DNA from: Acididesulfobacillus acetoxydans
GTDB lineage: Bacteria > Bacillota > Desulfitobacteriia > Desulfitobacteriales > Desulfitobacteriaceae
Direction: 5' to 3' (one strand)
NCBI RefSeq assembly: GCF_900016645.1
Contig: NZ_CDGJ01000003.1
Length of the DNA: 64,000 bases
Numbering within the stretch: position 1 is the first letter of the stretch; every line of letters starts with the position of its first letter. Below the pieces are notes generated by a model. The model was not told the DNA's origin. It saw only the letters and a list, made by a program, of their open reading frames with translations, and searched no databases. The position numbers and the translations under genes were made by a program. Of the stretch, positions 43,661 through 52,526 are shown in pieces.

Positions 43661-43860
43661 TTTCTTCGCAATTCTGACGGTCACTGCCTCCGTCCGGGCA
43701 TGTGAGAAGGTCTGCTTTTACAGCGCTTGCTTCGATGGAGTGACCGAATAAGCGAGCAAGCAGGAGAGCCATCGACCAACGGCAAAAACCGAAGCAGTGC
43801 TTGTGCACCTGCCGATTGTATGCTTTCCGTTGAAGGTACGCGTCTCAAGCCGATATACGA

Positions 43861-43893
43861 AAAAGCCGCCCCCTCTTGACGGGAACGGCTTTT
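43861..43893. terminator. Terminator downstream of the DUF1858 gene
   Basis: AAAAGCCG pairs with CGGCTTTT, extended by CCC/GGG inside. On the minus strand it ends CGGCTTTTTCG, suitable for stopping transcripts from 44194. Confidence 0.7.
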
Positions 43894-43987
43894 CATCTTT
43901 AGTTGAACGGGTTCACTCTCTGTTCACTTAAGTAGCGACCCTTTCGCATCTCCCCGGCCTTCCGGTCCCGAATGCGGTGTCTCGCCC

Positions 43988-44194
43988 TCAAGCCTTGGCG
44001 GCTTGCTCGACAGCCTCGTTCAACTGTTTCACCAAATCATCCACCCGGCGGCCATGGGTGAGTGCGGCTCCTTCGATGCTTTCCATCGTGGAGGACGGAC
44101 AGCCCAAACAATGCATTCCCAGTTCGAGGAAAATCTGAACGGTTTGCGGATATAACCGCAACACCTGTCCCACGGTCATTTCTTTGCTGATCAC
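43988..44194 (-). CDS. DUF1858 domain protein
   Basis: A 68-residue protein: MTVGQVLRLYPQTVQIFLELGMHCLGCPSSTMESIEGAALTHGRRVDDLVKQLN is a complete DUF1858 domain with the CxxC pair (HCLGCPSS). These small disulfide/redox proteins are linked to hybrid-cluster proteins, DUF438 proteins and iron-sulfur repair in anaerobes. GTG start with AGGAGGG upstream. Followed by a terminator; appears monocistronic. Confidence 0.88.
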   Translation of the reverse strand: MISKEMTVGQVLRLYPQTVQIFLELGMHCLGCPSSTMESIEGAALTHGRRVDDLVKQLNEAVEQAAKA

Positions 44195-44294
44195 TGCGCT
44201 TCCCTCCTTCTCAAAGCTTACTAAATTGGTCGGTTTTATTATAACCTAATCCGCGCCAATGAGCAACTCTTTTGCTGATTCTTTTCCTAATTCC

Positions 44295-45413
44295 TTATGC
44301 TAATTCTTTTTCCAATTCCTTGAGTAAGCCATAGATTCGTTCGGCCTCCTCCGGACTCAGAGTCCCCGTGCCACAGCTCGGCGTCAGCATGCTCTGGGCC
44401 CGCAGGCGCTCTTCGTTCACCCCCCGGCGCCCAAGCTCCCCGATATTTTCCTCAAGCCTCCGACGCAGGCTGCCGACGCTCTCTTTCCGCAAGGCGTCTC
44501 CGGTCGGGATAATTCCCCAAGCGAGCACCCCGCCCCGGGTCAGAAAACGCTCCAGTTCCTCCGCTAAGACGAGCATCCCTGTCATGTATTCGTAAGCATC
44601 GAAGTTGACCACTTCAATCATGGAATCAAAAAGAATCGTCCAATCCATCCCCGCGCAGACATGGGCTCCGGGAATTCCCCCTTGCCCCATGATTTCTCCG
44701 GCGATCGAGTTCAGATCATCGATAATCCGGCCTTTCTCCAAAGTCACGTGGGTCGAAGCCCCCACCGCGTAAAGCCCGGGGTCATCCACCGACATCAACA
44801 CCGGCAGACCGTAGGCCTTCAGGCGCTTCGTCTGCCAGCGGGCATGCATGGCAATGGACCTAACCAGCATCTCCCTCTGGCTGTCGTCATAATAGCTGGC
44901 GCGACGATTTTCATCCGTAATCTGCAGGCCCAGAGTCACGGGACCGCTCAACTGCCCTTTGAGCAGCAGCGCCTCCCGCGTGCCATGCTCCTCAATATCC
45001 CGGCAGAAGCCTTCGAATCCTTCCCCTCCCTGCCCGGAAAAGCCAAAATGCTCCAAGGCGGCATTGTCCCCTGCCTCCGCTGCCAAATAAAGCTCATAAA
45101 ACCGCGCCATCCGTTCCGCCCAATCCCCGGCCTCGGCCTGAAACCTGGGCCGGGCGTAATCCGCCATCACGCCGCTTTCGATTAAAGCGCGTAAATACTG
45201 GCCGATAAACGCGCTCTCCGCACCCATTTTCGGCAGCTGCGGCCAGTGAGGCGCCCGGGGGACACTCTGCCGGATGAGCCGCAAAGCCTCCTCAGTCCGG
45301 GCAAAAGGCACGCTCCCCACACCGGTGGTCAAAAAACGAGGCGGAAATCCCAGAGCGGACTTTGGCTCAAACCCTTGTTCCGGTACAATACCCCTCCATT
45401 TGCTATCCATCAT
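44295..45413 (-). CDS. MetE/UROD-like methyltransferase-fold protein
   Basis: A 372-residue protein of the cobalamin-independent methionine synthase (core MetE)/uroporphyrinogen decarboxylase superfamily. FLTTGVGSVPF at the N-terminus, 'LLLKGQLSGPVTLGLQITDE', the zinc-ligand region PGAHVCAGMDW and C-terminal SMLTPSCGTGTLSPEEAERIY provide the His/Cys and Cys expected for thiolate activation. It is half the size of full MetE and lacks the N-terminal folate domain, so a corrinoid or other methyl donor, or a non-methionine thiol, is likely. Substrate unknown. Confidence 0.75.
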   Translation of the reverse strand: MMDSKWRGIVPEQGFEPKSALGFPPRFLTTGVGSVPFARTEEALRLIRQSVPRAPHWPQLPKMGAESAFIGQYLRALIESGVMADYARPRFQAEAGDWAERMARFYELYLAAEAGDNAALEHFGFSGQGGEGFEGFCRDIEEHGTREALLLKGQLSGPVTLGLQITDENRRASYYDDSQREMLVRSIAMHARWQTKRLKAYGLPVLMSVDDPGLYAVGASTHVTLEKGRIIDDLNSIAGEIMGQGGIPGAHVCAGMDWTILFDSMIEVVNFDAYEYMTGMLVLAEELERFLTRGGVLAWGIIPTGDALRKESVGSLRRRLEENIGELGRRGVNEERLRAQSMLTPSCGTGTLSPEEAERIYGLLKELEKELA

Positions 45414-45536
45414 TCTCCCCCTTCCCCAAGTCTTAGCCGCAGATAGGCTGCGGAGGGAAATTTCACAGTCCCCTTGCCCCCATAGCCCCCTTGCCCTCGC
45501 AGATCAACTCAAGTGAGGCTCGGTCGGCCCAGTAGC

Positions 45537-45728
45537 TCACACGGCCGGAAGATACTCGCCAATCGTCACCTTCTCAGTCTCAGCCGAGACATTTCCGGCG
45601 GTTCCCACCTGGTAACTGGGTGCCCACTCAGGCATCACTTCCCGCACGATGACCGCCCACCCCTTTTCCCGCGCATGTTCTTTAAGCTGAGGGGGAACCG
45701 CCCCACCGTCTCGCGCCCAGGCGATCAC
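45537..45728 (-). CDS. Possible small protein downstream of the GH2-like gene
   Basis: A 63-codon frame starting GTG at 45728, 15 nt after the preceding stop, with AGAAAGG about 10 nt before it. The sequence has a folded-looking middle (GWAVIVREVMPEWAPSYQVGTAG) but matches no family I know. It may be a real short gene or chance; judged on spacing and composition only. Confidence 0.35.
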   Translation of the reverse strand: MIAWARDGGAVPPQLKEHAREKGWAVIVREVMPEWAPSYQVGTAGNVSAETEKVTIGEYLPAV

Positions 45729-45743
45729 AGATTCCGGGCCTTT

Positions 45744-47918
45744 CTAAGATCCGGAAGAAATACCGCCCAAGTGCCAGAGAAAACCCACATCCTGCCAACG
45801 CAAGCACAGTAAGATTACGAGCAAAAGTGTCAGCAAAAGCGGGATGGGGAGGAACACCCGGTATTTTCCCCCAATCCGGTGCACGTCCCGCCGGCGCCAG
45901 GGCAGAAAGAGGAAACTCAGCGCGGCATAAGCCGCCAAGGAAGTCCACCAGGGCCATCCCCACGCTATCCCCACCCAAAACGCGCCGGGTATGAGGAGCC
46001 AGCGATAGCGCTGCTCCAGCCACAAGGCCACCCCGTAAGGATGCGGTGAACCGGGCAGCCGGGGCGCCGCCAACCCGGTCTGCAGCAAACGCAAAAGCAC
46101 GATCAGAAGCCCCAAGGCGAGCCAGATGAGCCACGGGTTCTGCCGTTGCAGGACCCTCGCGCCCGGCCACAGGTGGGGAAGCCAAAAACCGAGTCCGCTC
46201 GGAAGCCGGAAAATCCCCGTTGTCAGGATGGCACTGAGGGTTGCGGCCCTGACCAAAACCGATAGACCCTGCCAGAACCAGGCCCGGCGCAGCCGCCGCT
46301 TCGGCTTTTTCTCATCAATCTCCTTATACAGCCAAGTCGCGCTGCGCAGGTCCATCAAAGTCACATAGAGGATGAGTAAGCCCCAGCCGAAGGCAAACCT
46401 GCGGCCCGGCCAGGCCTTGTCACCATTTGAGCCTTGCCCCTGAGCACCCGGGAGACGGGATGCCTCTTTTCCCGCCACGGCCGCCAGCGGCACCACCTTG
46501 CCCCAAGGACCCTGCAAATTTCCCCCTTCAATAACAGGTGACTGATCCACAGGAACACCCCAAAGCGGCCGCGGATTTGCGCGCACCACGAAAGCCAGGT
46601 TCGGGGCCGCTGCCTGTTTGGCCAAACTGAAATACCCTGCCAGGGGCGCCGCGGGATCCAATGCCTTACCTACCGTCCAAGCCCACAGGGATGGGTGATA
46701 ATCCTCCGCCAGCTTGCTGAAAATGCCCGGGTTAGGCAGACGCGCCGCCGGCGTCAAGGCCACCGGCCATTCCGCCCAGACCCCCATGCCCGCCTGGTCG
46801 GCGGCTTGCAGCCAGAGAGGGTCCGGGACAGGACCCACAAAATAGAGCAGATTCACTCCCTGCCGGCGCTCTTCTCGGAGAAAAGCGGCAATCCGGCCCG
46901 TCCGCCGGATCTCTCTTTCTTCAGCCGGGTCCAGGGCTACTCCGTGAATGGCCAAGGGCTGACCGTTCAAGAGAAACTTTCCGCCGGCCAGACCGAGAGA
47001 ACGCAGGCCGAGCGGGAAGGCCAAGTCATCCTGGTCCCCCGCCGGATTTGCCACCGTAAGATGAAGTTGATAGAGAAAAGGGCTCTTGGGGCTCCAGGGC
47101 CGCGCCCCGCTCACCGCCAGGTGGAAGGTCACGCTTTCTCTTTCCCCCGGGCCCGGCCGGACAACCTGCGAAGCACGCGCCACTCCGGCCGAACCGTCCG
47201 ACAAGACGGCGGAAACGGTCCACGGACCTTCTTCCATCAAACCGTGATGCCGGATCTCGGCTTGAACCGTCACCTGGGCGTTGCTTCCCTGCCAGGCCGC
47301 CGTGACCCGGGGCTTCCCCAGCGAGGTCTCTGTGACCGCTTCGAGCGCGAGTTCCCCCGTGATCGTTCCGGCCGTCGGCCAGCCGGAACCAAAGAGAACC
47401 GAACGCTGCCCAACTCCGGCGGAAAGCTGAAGGATCAGGACATTGTCCATTCCGTAGCGAAAAGCTCCCGCCGGAATGGCCACCCGGGTCGTCCCGCCCA
47501 GACCTTCGAACTCTCCGACTTGATGTGCACTGTCAATTCCGTTGAGGTAAACCCGCACCCGACCGTTCACACCGCCGAGAACCAGTTGCATGGTACGGGC
47601 GCTCCATTCATTCGGTATGCGGAACTTACGGACTGCCACGGCAAACTCTGTCTCAGACGGCAAGTAAAAAGGTGCTTCACGGTTGAGAAAGGCGAACTCG
47701 GACTTTGCCGGCCGCACTCCGGTTTCCGTCGTCCAGGCCGCGCCCAAAGAGGCGAATTTTTCCCAGCCCCCCTCCAAGGAAATCCGCCAGCGCTGAGAAC
47801 TCACCATATCCCTGCCGGCCGGCAAACCCTGACCCAGTGAAGACTGCCAACTCACAAACAATACGCTCAGGCTCAAAACCAAGAGCACGAGAATAATGGC
47901 TGCCCGCCGGTTAAACAT
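45744..47918 (-). CDS. Membrane-anchored glycoside hydrolase family 2-like protein, probably non-catalytic
   Basis: A 724-residue protein: N-terminal anchor helix (7-27), a GH2 sugar-binding-like beta domain (45-205, 'NGRVRVYLNGIDSAHQVGEF'), an Ig-like GH2 domain (215-325, ending LGLRSLGLAGGKFLLNGQPLAIHGV), a shortened TIM-barrel-like part (335-470, 'RQGVNLLYFVGPVPDPLWLQAADQAGMGVWAEWP') and then about seven membrane helices (505-720). In GH2 enzymes the acid/base lies in HPSxxxWxxxNE; here the segment reads HPSLWAWTVGKALD, so the Asn-Glu is lost. Likely a carbohydrate-sensing or envelope protein. Confidence 0.7.
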   Translation of the reverse strand: MFNRRAAIILVLLVLSLSVLFVSWQSSLGQGLPAGRDMVSSQRWRISLEGGWEKFASLGAAWTTETGVRPAKSEFAFLNREAPFYLPSETEFAVAVRKFRIPNEWSARTMQLVLGGVNGRVRVYLNGIDSAHQVGEFEGLGGTTRVAIPAGAFRYGMDNVLILQLSAGVGQRSVLFGSGWPTAGTITGELALEAVTETSLGKPRVTAAWQGSNAQVTVQAEIRHHGLMEEGPWTVSAVLSDGSAGVARASQVVRPGPGERESVTFHLAVSGARPWSPKSPFLYQLHLTVANPAGDQDDLAFPLGLRSLGLAGGKFLLNGQPLAIHGVALDPAEEREIRRTGRIAAFLREERRQGVNLLYFVGPVPDPLWLQAADQAGMGVWAEWPVALTPAARLPNPGIFSKLAEDYHPSLWAWTVGKALDPAAPLAGYFSLAKQAAAPNLAFVVRANPRPLWGVPVDQSPVIEGGNLQGPWGKVVPLAAVAGKEASRLPGAQGQGSNGDKAWPGRRFAFGWGLLILYVTLMDLRSATWLYKEIDEKKPKRRLRRAWFWQGLSVLVRAATLSAILTTGIFRLPSGLGFWLPHLWPGARVLQRQNPWLIWLALGLLIVLLRLLQTGLAAPRLPGSPHPYGVALWLEQRYRWLLIPGAFWVGIAWGWPWWTSLAAYAALSFLFLPWRRRDVHRIGGKYRVFLPIPLLLTLLLVILLCLRWQDVGFLWHLGGISSGS

Positions 47919-47989
47919 TCCGGGTTTCCTCTCTTAACTTAGTTTGCAAAGCGATCTGCTGACATACCGGAAAGCGACCGAGTTACGGT

Positions 47990-48064
47990 TCTGTCACCAG
48001 GTGCCATCTGTCACCAGGTGCCAAGTTCGTCCATACTATGTTACTACCCATTTTACTACCCATT
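47990..48064. repeat. 17-bp and 12-bp tandem duplications
   Basis: TCTGTCACCAGGTGCCA is duplicated with 17-bp period (47990-48023), and TTACTACCCATT with 12-bp period (48041-48064) followed by a partial third copy. Confidence 0.85.
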
Positions 48065-48274
48065 TTACTATTTTCGCTTTTCACCCGCAAAAACCCTTTT
48101 TCGCGCTTCACTTTTGCTCTTCAGCCCCGAAAAGGCCAGAGACTTAAAGCAGCAGCAGCTTTCCGTTATCTGCACCGGCCTTGCGCCTGCAGACTCTGTT
48201 GGCCGGCCATGGGCGGAGTCCTCGCGGCTTATACACTGGCCTCGCACCTCCGGACTCTATCTTTCCGATATACC

Positions 48275-48309
48275 AAAAAAGCCCCGTCCGACGTTCGCCG
48301 AGCGGAGCT
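48275..48309 (-). terminator. perR terminator
   Basis: Minus strand AGCTCCG (48309-48303) pairs with CGGGGCT (48286-48280, one G-T pair) and is followed by TTTTTT. Confidence 0.8.
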
Positions 48310-48327
48310 GAGTTTGCCTGATCTTAC

Positions 48328-48756
48328 TCAATGCACCGGCTGGCGTTTCCGGCAGTCCGGGCAGAGACCATAAAACTCCAACCGATGCCCGTCAATCCTG
48401 AAACCGGTAGCATCGGACGCCTCTTGCTCCAGATGCAGCAGAGGTCGGTCGTAATCGACCACTTTGCCGCAATTTGAGCATACCACATGATAGTGATTCT
48501 CGGGGTTACCGTCAAAACGGCTGGACGTATCCCCATACGACAATTCCAGAATATGCCGGTGTTCCTTCAACATATTGAGGGTGTTGTAAATAGTTCCCAG
48601 ACTGACGCCCGGAAACTTCTCCTTCACATGTTGAAAGATCTCTTCCGCCGTCGGATGCGATTTGGTCTCGAGCAGAAATTCTAAAATCGCCTGCCGCTGC
48701 GGTGTAAAGCGAACCCCTTTGCCTTTCAGCTGCCGTAAAAGTTCTACCGCGTCCAA
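48328..48756 (-). CDS. perR: Peroxide-responsive repressor PerR (Fur family)
   Basis: A 142-residue Fur-family regulator. Winged helix FTPQRQAILEFLLETKSHPTAEEIF, Cys4 zinc site CSNCGK (Cys93, Cys96) and CPDC near the end, and regulatory metal ligands equivalent to His37, Asp85, His91, His93 and Asp104 of B. subtilis PerR (here His34, Asp82, His88, His90, Asp101). Asp rather than Glu at the last position marks PerR rather than Fur. TTG start, 10 nt after AAAGGAG. Confidence 0.92.
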   Translation of the reverse strand: MDAVELLRQLKGKGVRFTPQRQAILEFLLETKSHPTAEEIFQHVKEKFPGVSLGTIYNTLNMLKEHRHILELSYGDTSSRFDGNPENHYHVVCSNCGKVVDYDRPLLHLEQEASDATGFRIDGHRLEFYGLCPDCRKRQPVH

Positions 48757-49177
48757 GTGCCCTCGTCTCCTTTATAATACGTGCGGAACTCAGCTTACTT
48801 GTTCCGCAGCGACATTCCCGCAGAAATCATGCCTCTGTCTCCAACCATATTCTCACAGACACCCTGTCCCCGTCTCTGACGTCATTACGCTGTGCCGTAA
48901 AACCGCCTCCGGTTCCCGCTTCACAAAGATATACCGCTTCTCTTATTTGCAATCATTTTCAGTTTCATTTTAGATTAAAATTCGATTTATGTCAAGCATC
49001 CCGCATCAAGTCCGCGAAATCATAAAGGTACCAAGTTTCGCCATGGTACTGAAAATTGCGGTGTGACATTATACGGCTTGCCAAACAAGAAATCACGACC
49101 GCACAAGCAAGCACAGCCGGCCGGCGCTGCGATCGCTGACGCGAGCAATCGGCTCAAACGTATGCATCGCGCGCCTG
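48757..49177. other. Intergenic region upstream of perR
   Basis: No gene seen. An AT-rich stretch (48940-49000) contains the Fur-family-box-like element listed separately and is the likely promoter area. Confidence 0.45.
48947..48961. promoter_or_regulatory. Fur/PerR-box-like sequence upstream of perR
   Basis: Minus strand TGAAAATGATTGCAA matches the 7-1-7 PerR/Fur box (TTATAATnATTATAA / TGATAATnATTATCA) at 10 of 14 informative positions. It lies ~190 bp before perR; autoregulation is plausible but unproven. Confidence 0.3.
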
Positions 49178-49205
49178 AAAAAAGAGGAGAGCTCTCGCTC
49201 TCCTC
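49178..49205 (-). terminator. Strong terminator after the ferredoxin gene
   Basis: Minus strand GAGGAGAGC, CGAGA-type 4-nt loop, GCTCTCCTC (49205-49184) followed by TTTTTT (49183-49178). It closes the ccdA-to-ferredoxin block. Confidence 0.92.
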
Positions 49206-49323
49206 CGGAAGTCCTTAACCTCGTGCCTCATGCAACCGATTTGATCAACCTCGATTCGCCTGGCCGATAAAACTTTACTTGTTTACGATGTTCCGACTGT
49301 TTAAGGTTCTGACTTCTCAGGAC

Positions 49324-49494
49324 TCAAGCTTTGACAGGCGCACCCGTTGGGCAGACCTCGGCACAAGTACCGCACTCCGTACACAGCTCAGCGTTGATGA
49401 CATACTTATCGTCACCCTCGCTGATTGCCTCCGAAGGGCACTCCGCCGCGCACGAGCCACAGGCTATACACTCGTCCGTAATAACAAAAGCCAT
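49324..49494 (-). CDS. 2[4Fe-4S] ferredoxin
   Basis: A 56-residue bacterial ferredoxin encoded on the minus strand. Two CxxCxxCxxxCP motifs: Cys9, 12, 15, 19 (DECIACGSCAAECP) and Cys38, 41, 44, 48 (ELCTECGTCAEVCP). Length and symmetry are those of clostridial ferredoxin, a low-potential electron carrier for CODH, hydrogenase and oxidoreductases. ATG 49494 lies 9 nt after GGAGG. Last gene before a strong terminator. Confidence 0.95.
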   Translation of the reverse strand: MAFVITDECIACGSCAAECPSEAISEGDDKYVINAELCTECGTCAEVCPTGAPVKA

Positions 49495-49713
49495 CTTTTT
49501 CTACCTCCCCTTCCCCCTCAATTAAAGTCACTATAACACAAAAGAAAGGCGGAAGGCAAGATGAAATAATCTATCGCGTCCATTAATTCGAGCAATTATG
49601 CGGTGGCGCGAACCCCGATGACAGCCGAAGTGTTGGTTGGCCTGCTCTCACAAAACCAGGCCGGTCCGTCCCGTCGAATGTCGGGCGAGGGCAAGAAAGC
49701 CGCCGCTTGTCGC

Positions 49714-49869
49714 TCACACCTCGCGTTCCGGGCGATACGGCACCTGATAGAGCCTGCGCAAGCAGTGGCCGCAGTAGGGAAGCACCCGGTTCGACACCTG
49801 GTTGCGGCGAAAGACGACTGAGTTCAGATCTTCGTGCTCAAATCCACATGAGCGGCATTTTTCCAGCAT
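49714..49869 (-). CDS. Small double-CxxC protein
   Basis: A 51-residue protein starting at ATG 49869, 8 nt after GAGGTG: MLEKCRSCGFEHEDLNSVVF then NRVLPYCGHCLRRLYQVPY. The two CxxC knuckles (CRSC, CGHC) about 30 residues apart look like a zinc ribbon or rubredoxin-like site. I do not recognise the family. It sits between a VWA gene and a ferredoxin gene on the same strand, so could be part of the same redox/metal-handling unit. Confidence 0.65.
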   Translation of the reverse strand: MLEKCRSCGFEHEDLNSVVFRRNQVSNRVLPYCGHCLRRLYQVPYRPEREV

Positions 49870-49984
49870 CGTTTCTGCACCTCGATTTGTGTCCTTACGA
49901 ACAATTGTTATCAAAAATAGTATGCTCAAAAGACTTCTTATTTAAACGACACAAGGCTGCCTAATTTAAACGCCACAAAGCGGC

Positions 49985-51322
49985 CTAACCCAACCGTTCA
50001 CTCAGAATTCCGGTCAGGTGCCCCAGAGTATAGCATTCATACATCCGGCAGTGGCTCTGGAACTGCTCGATCGTCTTGATTTCCGGCCAGCGCCGCTCCG
50101 GCAGGGTGTTCAGCCATAAGATCTCCCTCACCCGGCGGCGGATGAGAGCCAGATATTGGGCGGCCCTTTCTCCCTCCAGGGTCTGGCTGTCACTTAAAAT
50201 AATAAACACCGTGCGCCGGGTAAGGACCTGTGCCTGCGTATGCACCAGCTCTTCCAGAGCAACCGCCAGATTCGTTCCGCCCCCCCAATTCTCACCGGCT
50301 GCCGGCAGGGCCTCCCGAACCATCTCCTGAAAAGACTTCCCGCTGCGCACCTCATCCGTCAGGCGGGCCAAACGCTCGCCGAAAGCAAAGGTCTCGATAC
50401 CGCTCACAACCGTGGACAGTCCGTAGATAAACTGCAGGACAAACTCCGTATATTTCACCATCGAACCCGACAGATCGCAAAGCAAGACGAACTTCGGCCG
50501 GCCCCTATGCCGGCTCCGGTAGCGCCTGGCCAGCAAAACCCCGCCATAGCGCATGTTCGCCCTCAGAGTGCGGCGCATATCGATCCCGCCCCGGCGCCGA
50601 TCCGCCTGATAGCGGCGGGAAATTTGGCCGGCGAGGCGTTCGGTCAGGCGGCGAATCAGATCCGCCACCTTGGGCCAATCCTCGGGAGCGATCTTCTTCA
50701 AATCTTGGGATAAATATGCTAACTCCTGGCGCCTGATCGCCTCTTCCACTTCGGATAGGACTCCGTTGGCTTCACCCGGAGGAAGCAAAGGAAAATCCTC
50801 GCCCAAGCGGTGGCGCCAGTATTCGAGCGAGCCCCGCACAGTCCGCTCCAGGATCGGCTGAAAGGCATGGTCCACCGGGATTCCGCTCTTCATTCCCTCC
50901 GAAGATTTTGCCAAAAAACTCCTCAGGCGTTCTTTTTCCTCCTCAGGCAGCCGGGCGTAGACCGTCCGCTCTTCCTCGCTGAGCGCGAGTTCCCGGCCTT
51001 GGAAGCGCAGCTCTTCATGCGTCTGCCCGATGTCTTCCCGCCATTGGGCTGCTTTTTTTTCCGCCTCTTCCTGCCAGGCTTTCTTTTGGTCCGGAGGCGC
51101 AAAATAGGCGCGGAAGGCTTCCTCAAACCGGGGAATCTGGTTGGGCTCTTTGACCAAGGTCGCCGCCAGAACCGCCTCCACTCGGTTTCGGTCCTCCATA
51201 CCCACCAAAGCCAGGCCTTGCGCGGCATCCAGTATCTCCGACGCGCTGATCCGGATCCCCACCCGACGCAGGAGCCCGGCGAATTCCACCAGGTGCCGGT
51301 CCGGCTCGCTCACGGTCTTCAT
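49985..51322 (-). CDS. CoxE-like VWA-domain protein
   Basis: A 445-residue protein: helical N-terminal half with many charged residues, and a C-terminal von Willebrand A domain of the CoxE type with MIDAS motif LLCDLSGSMVKYTEFVLQF, then GGTNLAVALEEL and IILSDSQTLEG. Proteins of this kind pair with MoxR AAA+ ATPases to insert or activate metal cofactors, as CoxD/CoxE do for Mo-CO dehydrogenase. Its ATG overlaps the upstream ATPase stop (ATGA), showing coupling. Frame open 31 codons upstream inside the ATPase. Confidence 0.88.
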   Translation of the reverse strand: MKTVSEPDRHLVEFAGLLRRVGIRISASEILDAAQGLALVGMEDRNRVEAVLAATLVKEPNQIPRFEEAFRAYFAPPDQKKAWQEEAEKKAAQWREDIGQTHEELRFQGRELALSEEERTVYARLPEEEKERLRSFLAKSSEGMKSGIPVDHAFQPILERTVRGSLEYWRHRLGEDFPLLPPGEANGVLSEVEEAIRRQELAYLSQDLKKIAPEDWPKVADLIRRLTERLAGQISRRYQADRRRGGIDMRRTLRANMRYGGVLLARRYRSRHRGRPKFVLLCDLSGSMVKYTEFVLQFIYGLSTVVSGIETFAFGERLARLTDEVRSGKSFQEMVREALPAAGENWGGGTNLAVALEELVHTQAQVLTRRTVFIILSDSQTLEGERAAQYLALIRRRVREILWLNTLPERRWPEIKTIEQFQSHCRMYECYTLGHLTGILSERLG

Positions 51323-52284
51323 ATCCGTCCTGCCGCCTGCCCGGCCTCGCCGGCCGGCGCCTGGGCCCGGCGCGGCTCCGCCTTTTTCCCCGGAGCGGCG
51401 GACCTTGCTTCCCAAAGCAGCTTTTCCGCTCCCATCTCCCGGTAAAAAGCCTGAACATCCTCCTCACTCTTGAGAAGAAGGGTCAGGGTCGCGTCCACCC
51501 AGGCAGGATCCAGGTCTTCCCGGCCCATGAGCAGAAGGGCCCTCGCCCAGTCCAGCGTCTCCGCAATCGAAGGAATCTTGTGCAAAGCCACGGTTTCCCG
51601 CAAAATATGAATAGCCCGCGCCACCTGCACCGCCAGGCGCTCCGGCAATTCCGGCACTTTCGTCCTCAAGATCCGGACCTCTTTGCTGACCGACGGGGAT
51701 TCTACATGCAAAAAAACACAACGCCGCTTTAACCCGTCCGATAGCTCCCTCTCACCGTTGGAAGTCAAAACCACCAGCGGGCGCTCCTTGGCCCGAACCG
51801 TCCCCATTTCCGGAATCGTAACCTGGAATTCTCCCAACAGTTCGAAAAGAAACGCTTCAAACTCCGCGTCCGTCTTGTCAATCTCGTCAATGAGAAGGAC
51901 CGTGGGTTCCTCGCTCACCAGGGCCTGCAGGAGAGGCCGGGGCAAAAGGTAAGACTCGGAAAAAAGATCCTCCTCCTCCAGGCTCTCCCGCTGCAACTGG
52001 ATTTTCAGCAGCTGCCTCTGATAATTCCACTCGTACAGAGCCCGGGTCTCATCCAAACCCTCATAACACTGCAGGCGCACCAGATGGGCTTTAAAGACCT
52101 GGCTCAATACTTTGGCGATTTCCGTCTTGCCCACTCCGGGAGGCCCCGTCACCAGAAGGGGCTTGCCCAACTGAACCGCCAGGAAAACCGTCACGGCAAT
52201 GCGATCTTCCGGTTCCGTGATGTAGCCGGCCTCGGTCAAGCCTTGTTCAAATTCTTCCAGGGTCATTCTTGCCGCCAAGGCCAC
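51319..52284 (-). CDS. MoxR/CoxD-type AAA+ ATPase
   Basis: A 321-residue AAA+ ATPase: Walker A VTGPPGVGKTEIAKVL, Walker B VLLIDEIDKTD, sensor 1 VLTSNGERELSDGLKRRC and a C-terminal lid domain. The motif order and the VWA partner place it in the MoxR family, which chaperones cofactor insertion and complex assembly. The GTG at 52284 or the ATG six codons on (52266) may be the start. Lies directly downstream of cooC, separated by 242 bp, and ends in an Ala/Arg-rich tail. Confidence 0.9.
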   Translation of the reverse strand: MALAARMTLEEFEQGLTEAGYITEPEDRIAVTVFLAVQLGKPLLVTGPPGVGKTEIAKVLSQVFKAHLVRLQCYEGLDETRALYEWNYQRQLLKIQLQRESLEEEDLFSESYLLPRPLLQALVSEEPTVLLIDEIDKTDAEFEAFLFELLGEFQVTIPEMGTVRAKERPLVVLTSNGERELSDGLKRRCVFLHVESPSVSKEVRILRTKVPELPERLAVQVARAIHILRETVALHKIPSIAETLDWARALLLMGREDLDPAWVDATLTLLLKSEEDVQAFYREMGAEKLLWEARSAAPGKKAEPRRAQAPAGEAGQAAGRI

Positions 52285-52526
52285 CGCTTCCTTTCATCCT
52301 GTTCTGAACACCCCCACGACGTCCCGGCACTCCGGGGTCAACAAGCAATTCCAGAACCCGTCTGTCTTAGTGCCATGATACCAGATACCGTGCTGTCCAC
52401 CCTTGGTCCCCCCGCGGGTTCGCTCGTTTTCCGGTGAAAATGGCTTCCGTCTTCATGCTAACTCCTGAACCGATAGGTCATGAAGGTTGTGCCCTCTATC
52501 GGAGCCGCCTTATGCGGCTTGGGGGT

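Larger units (their letters stand above)
43401..43860. other. Leader and structured region upstream of the hook genes
   Basis: Contains the sigma-28-type promoter, a ~160-nt leader before the hook gene, a 16-bp direct repeat, and between 43679 and 43815 several complementary segments: GGTCACT (43679-43685) with AGTGACC (43738-43744), and TCGATGG with CCATCGA (43732-43738 and 43769-43775). No protein family was recognised in the open frames that cross it. Confidence 0.45.
47919..48327. other. 409-bp intergenic region with short tandem repeats
   Basis: Holds two tandem repeats (listed) and the perR terminator. The open frames crossing it on plus have no ribosome-binding site. It must also contain the promoter of the GH2-like gene, which I could not identify with confidence. 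Confidence 0.45.

Noticed and set aside
43679..43815. Cobalamin or c-di-GMP riboswitch
   Set aside because: An AGCAGGAGAGCC stretch and GGCCTAA words look superficially similar, but the other conserved boxes of these classes are missing.
43587..43896. Small Cys-containing minus-strand frames upstream of the hook genes
   Set aside because: They run through the promoter and inverted repeats in several frames with no start signal; better seen as a regulatory or RNA region.
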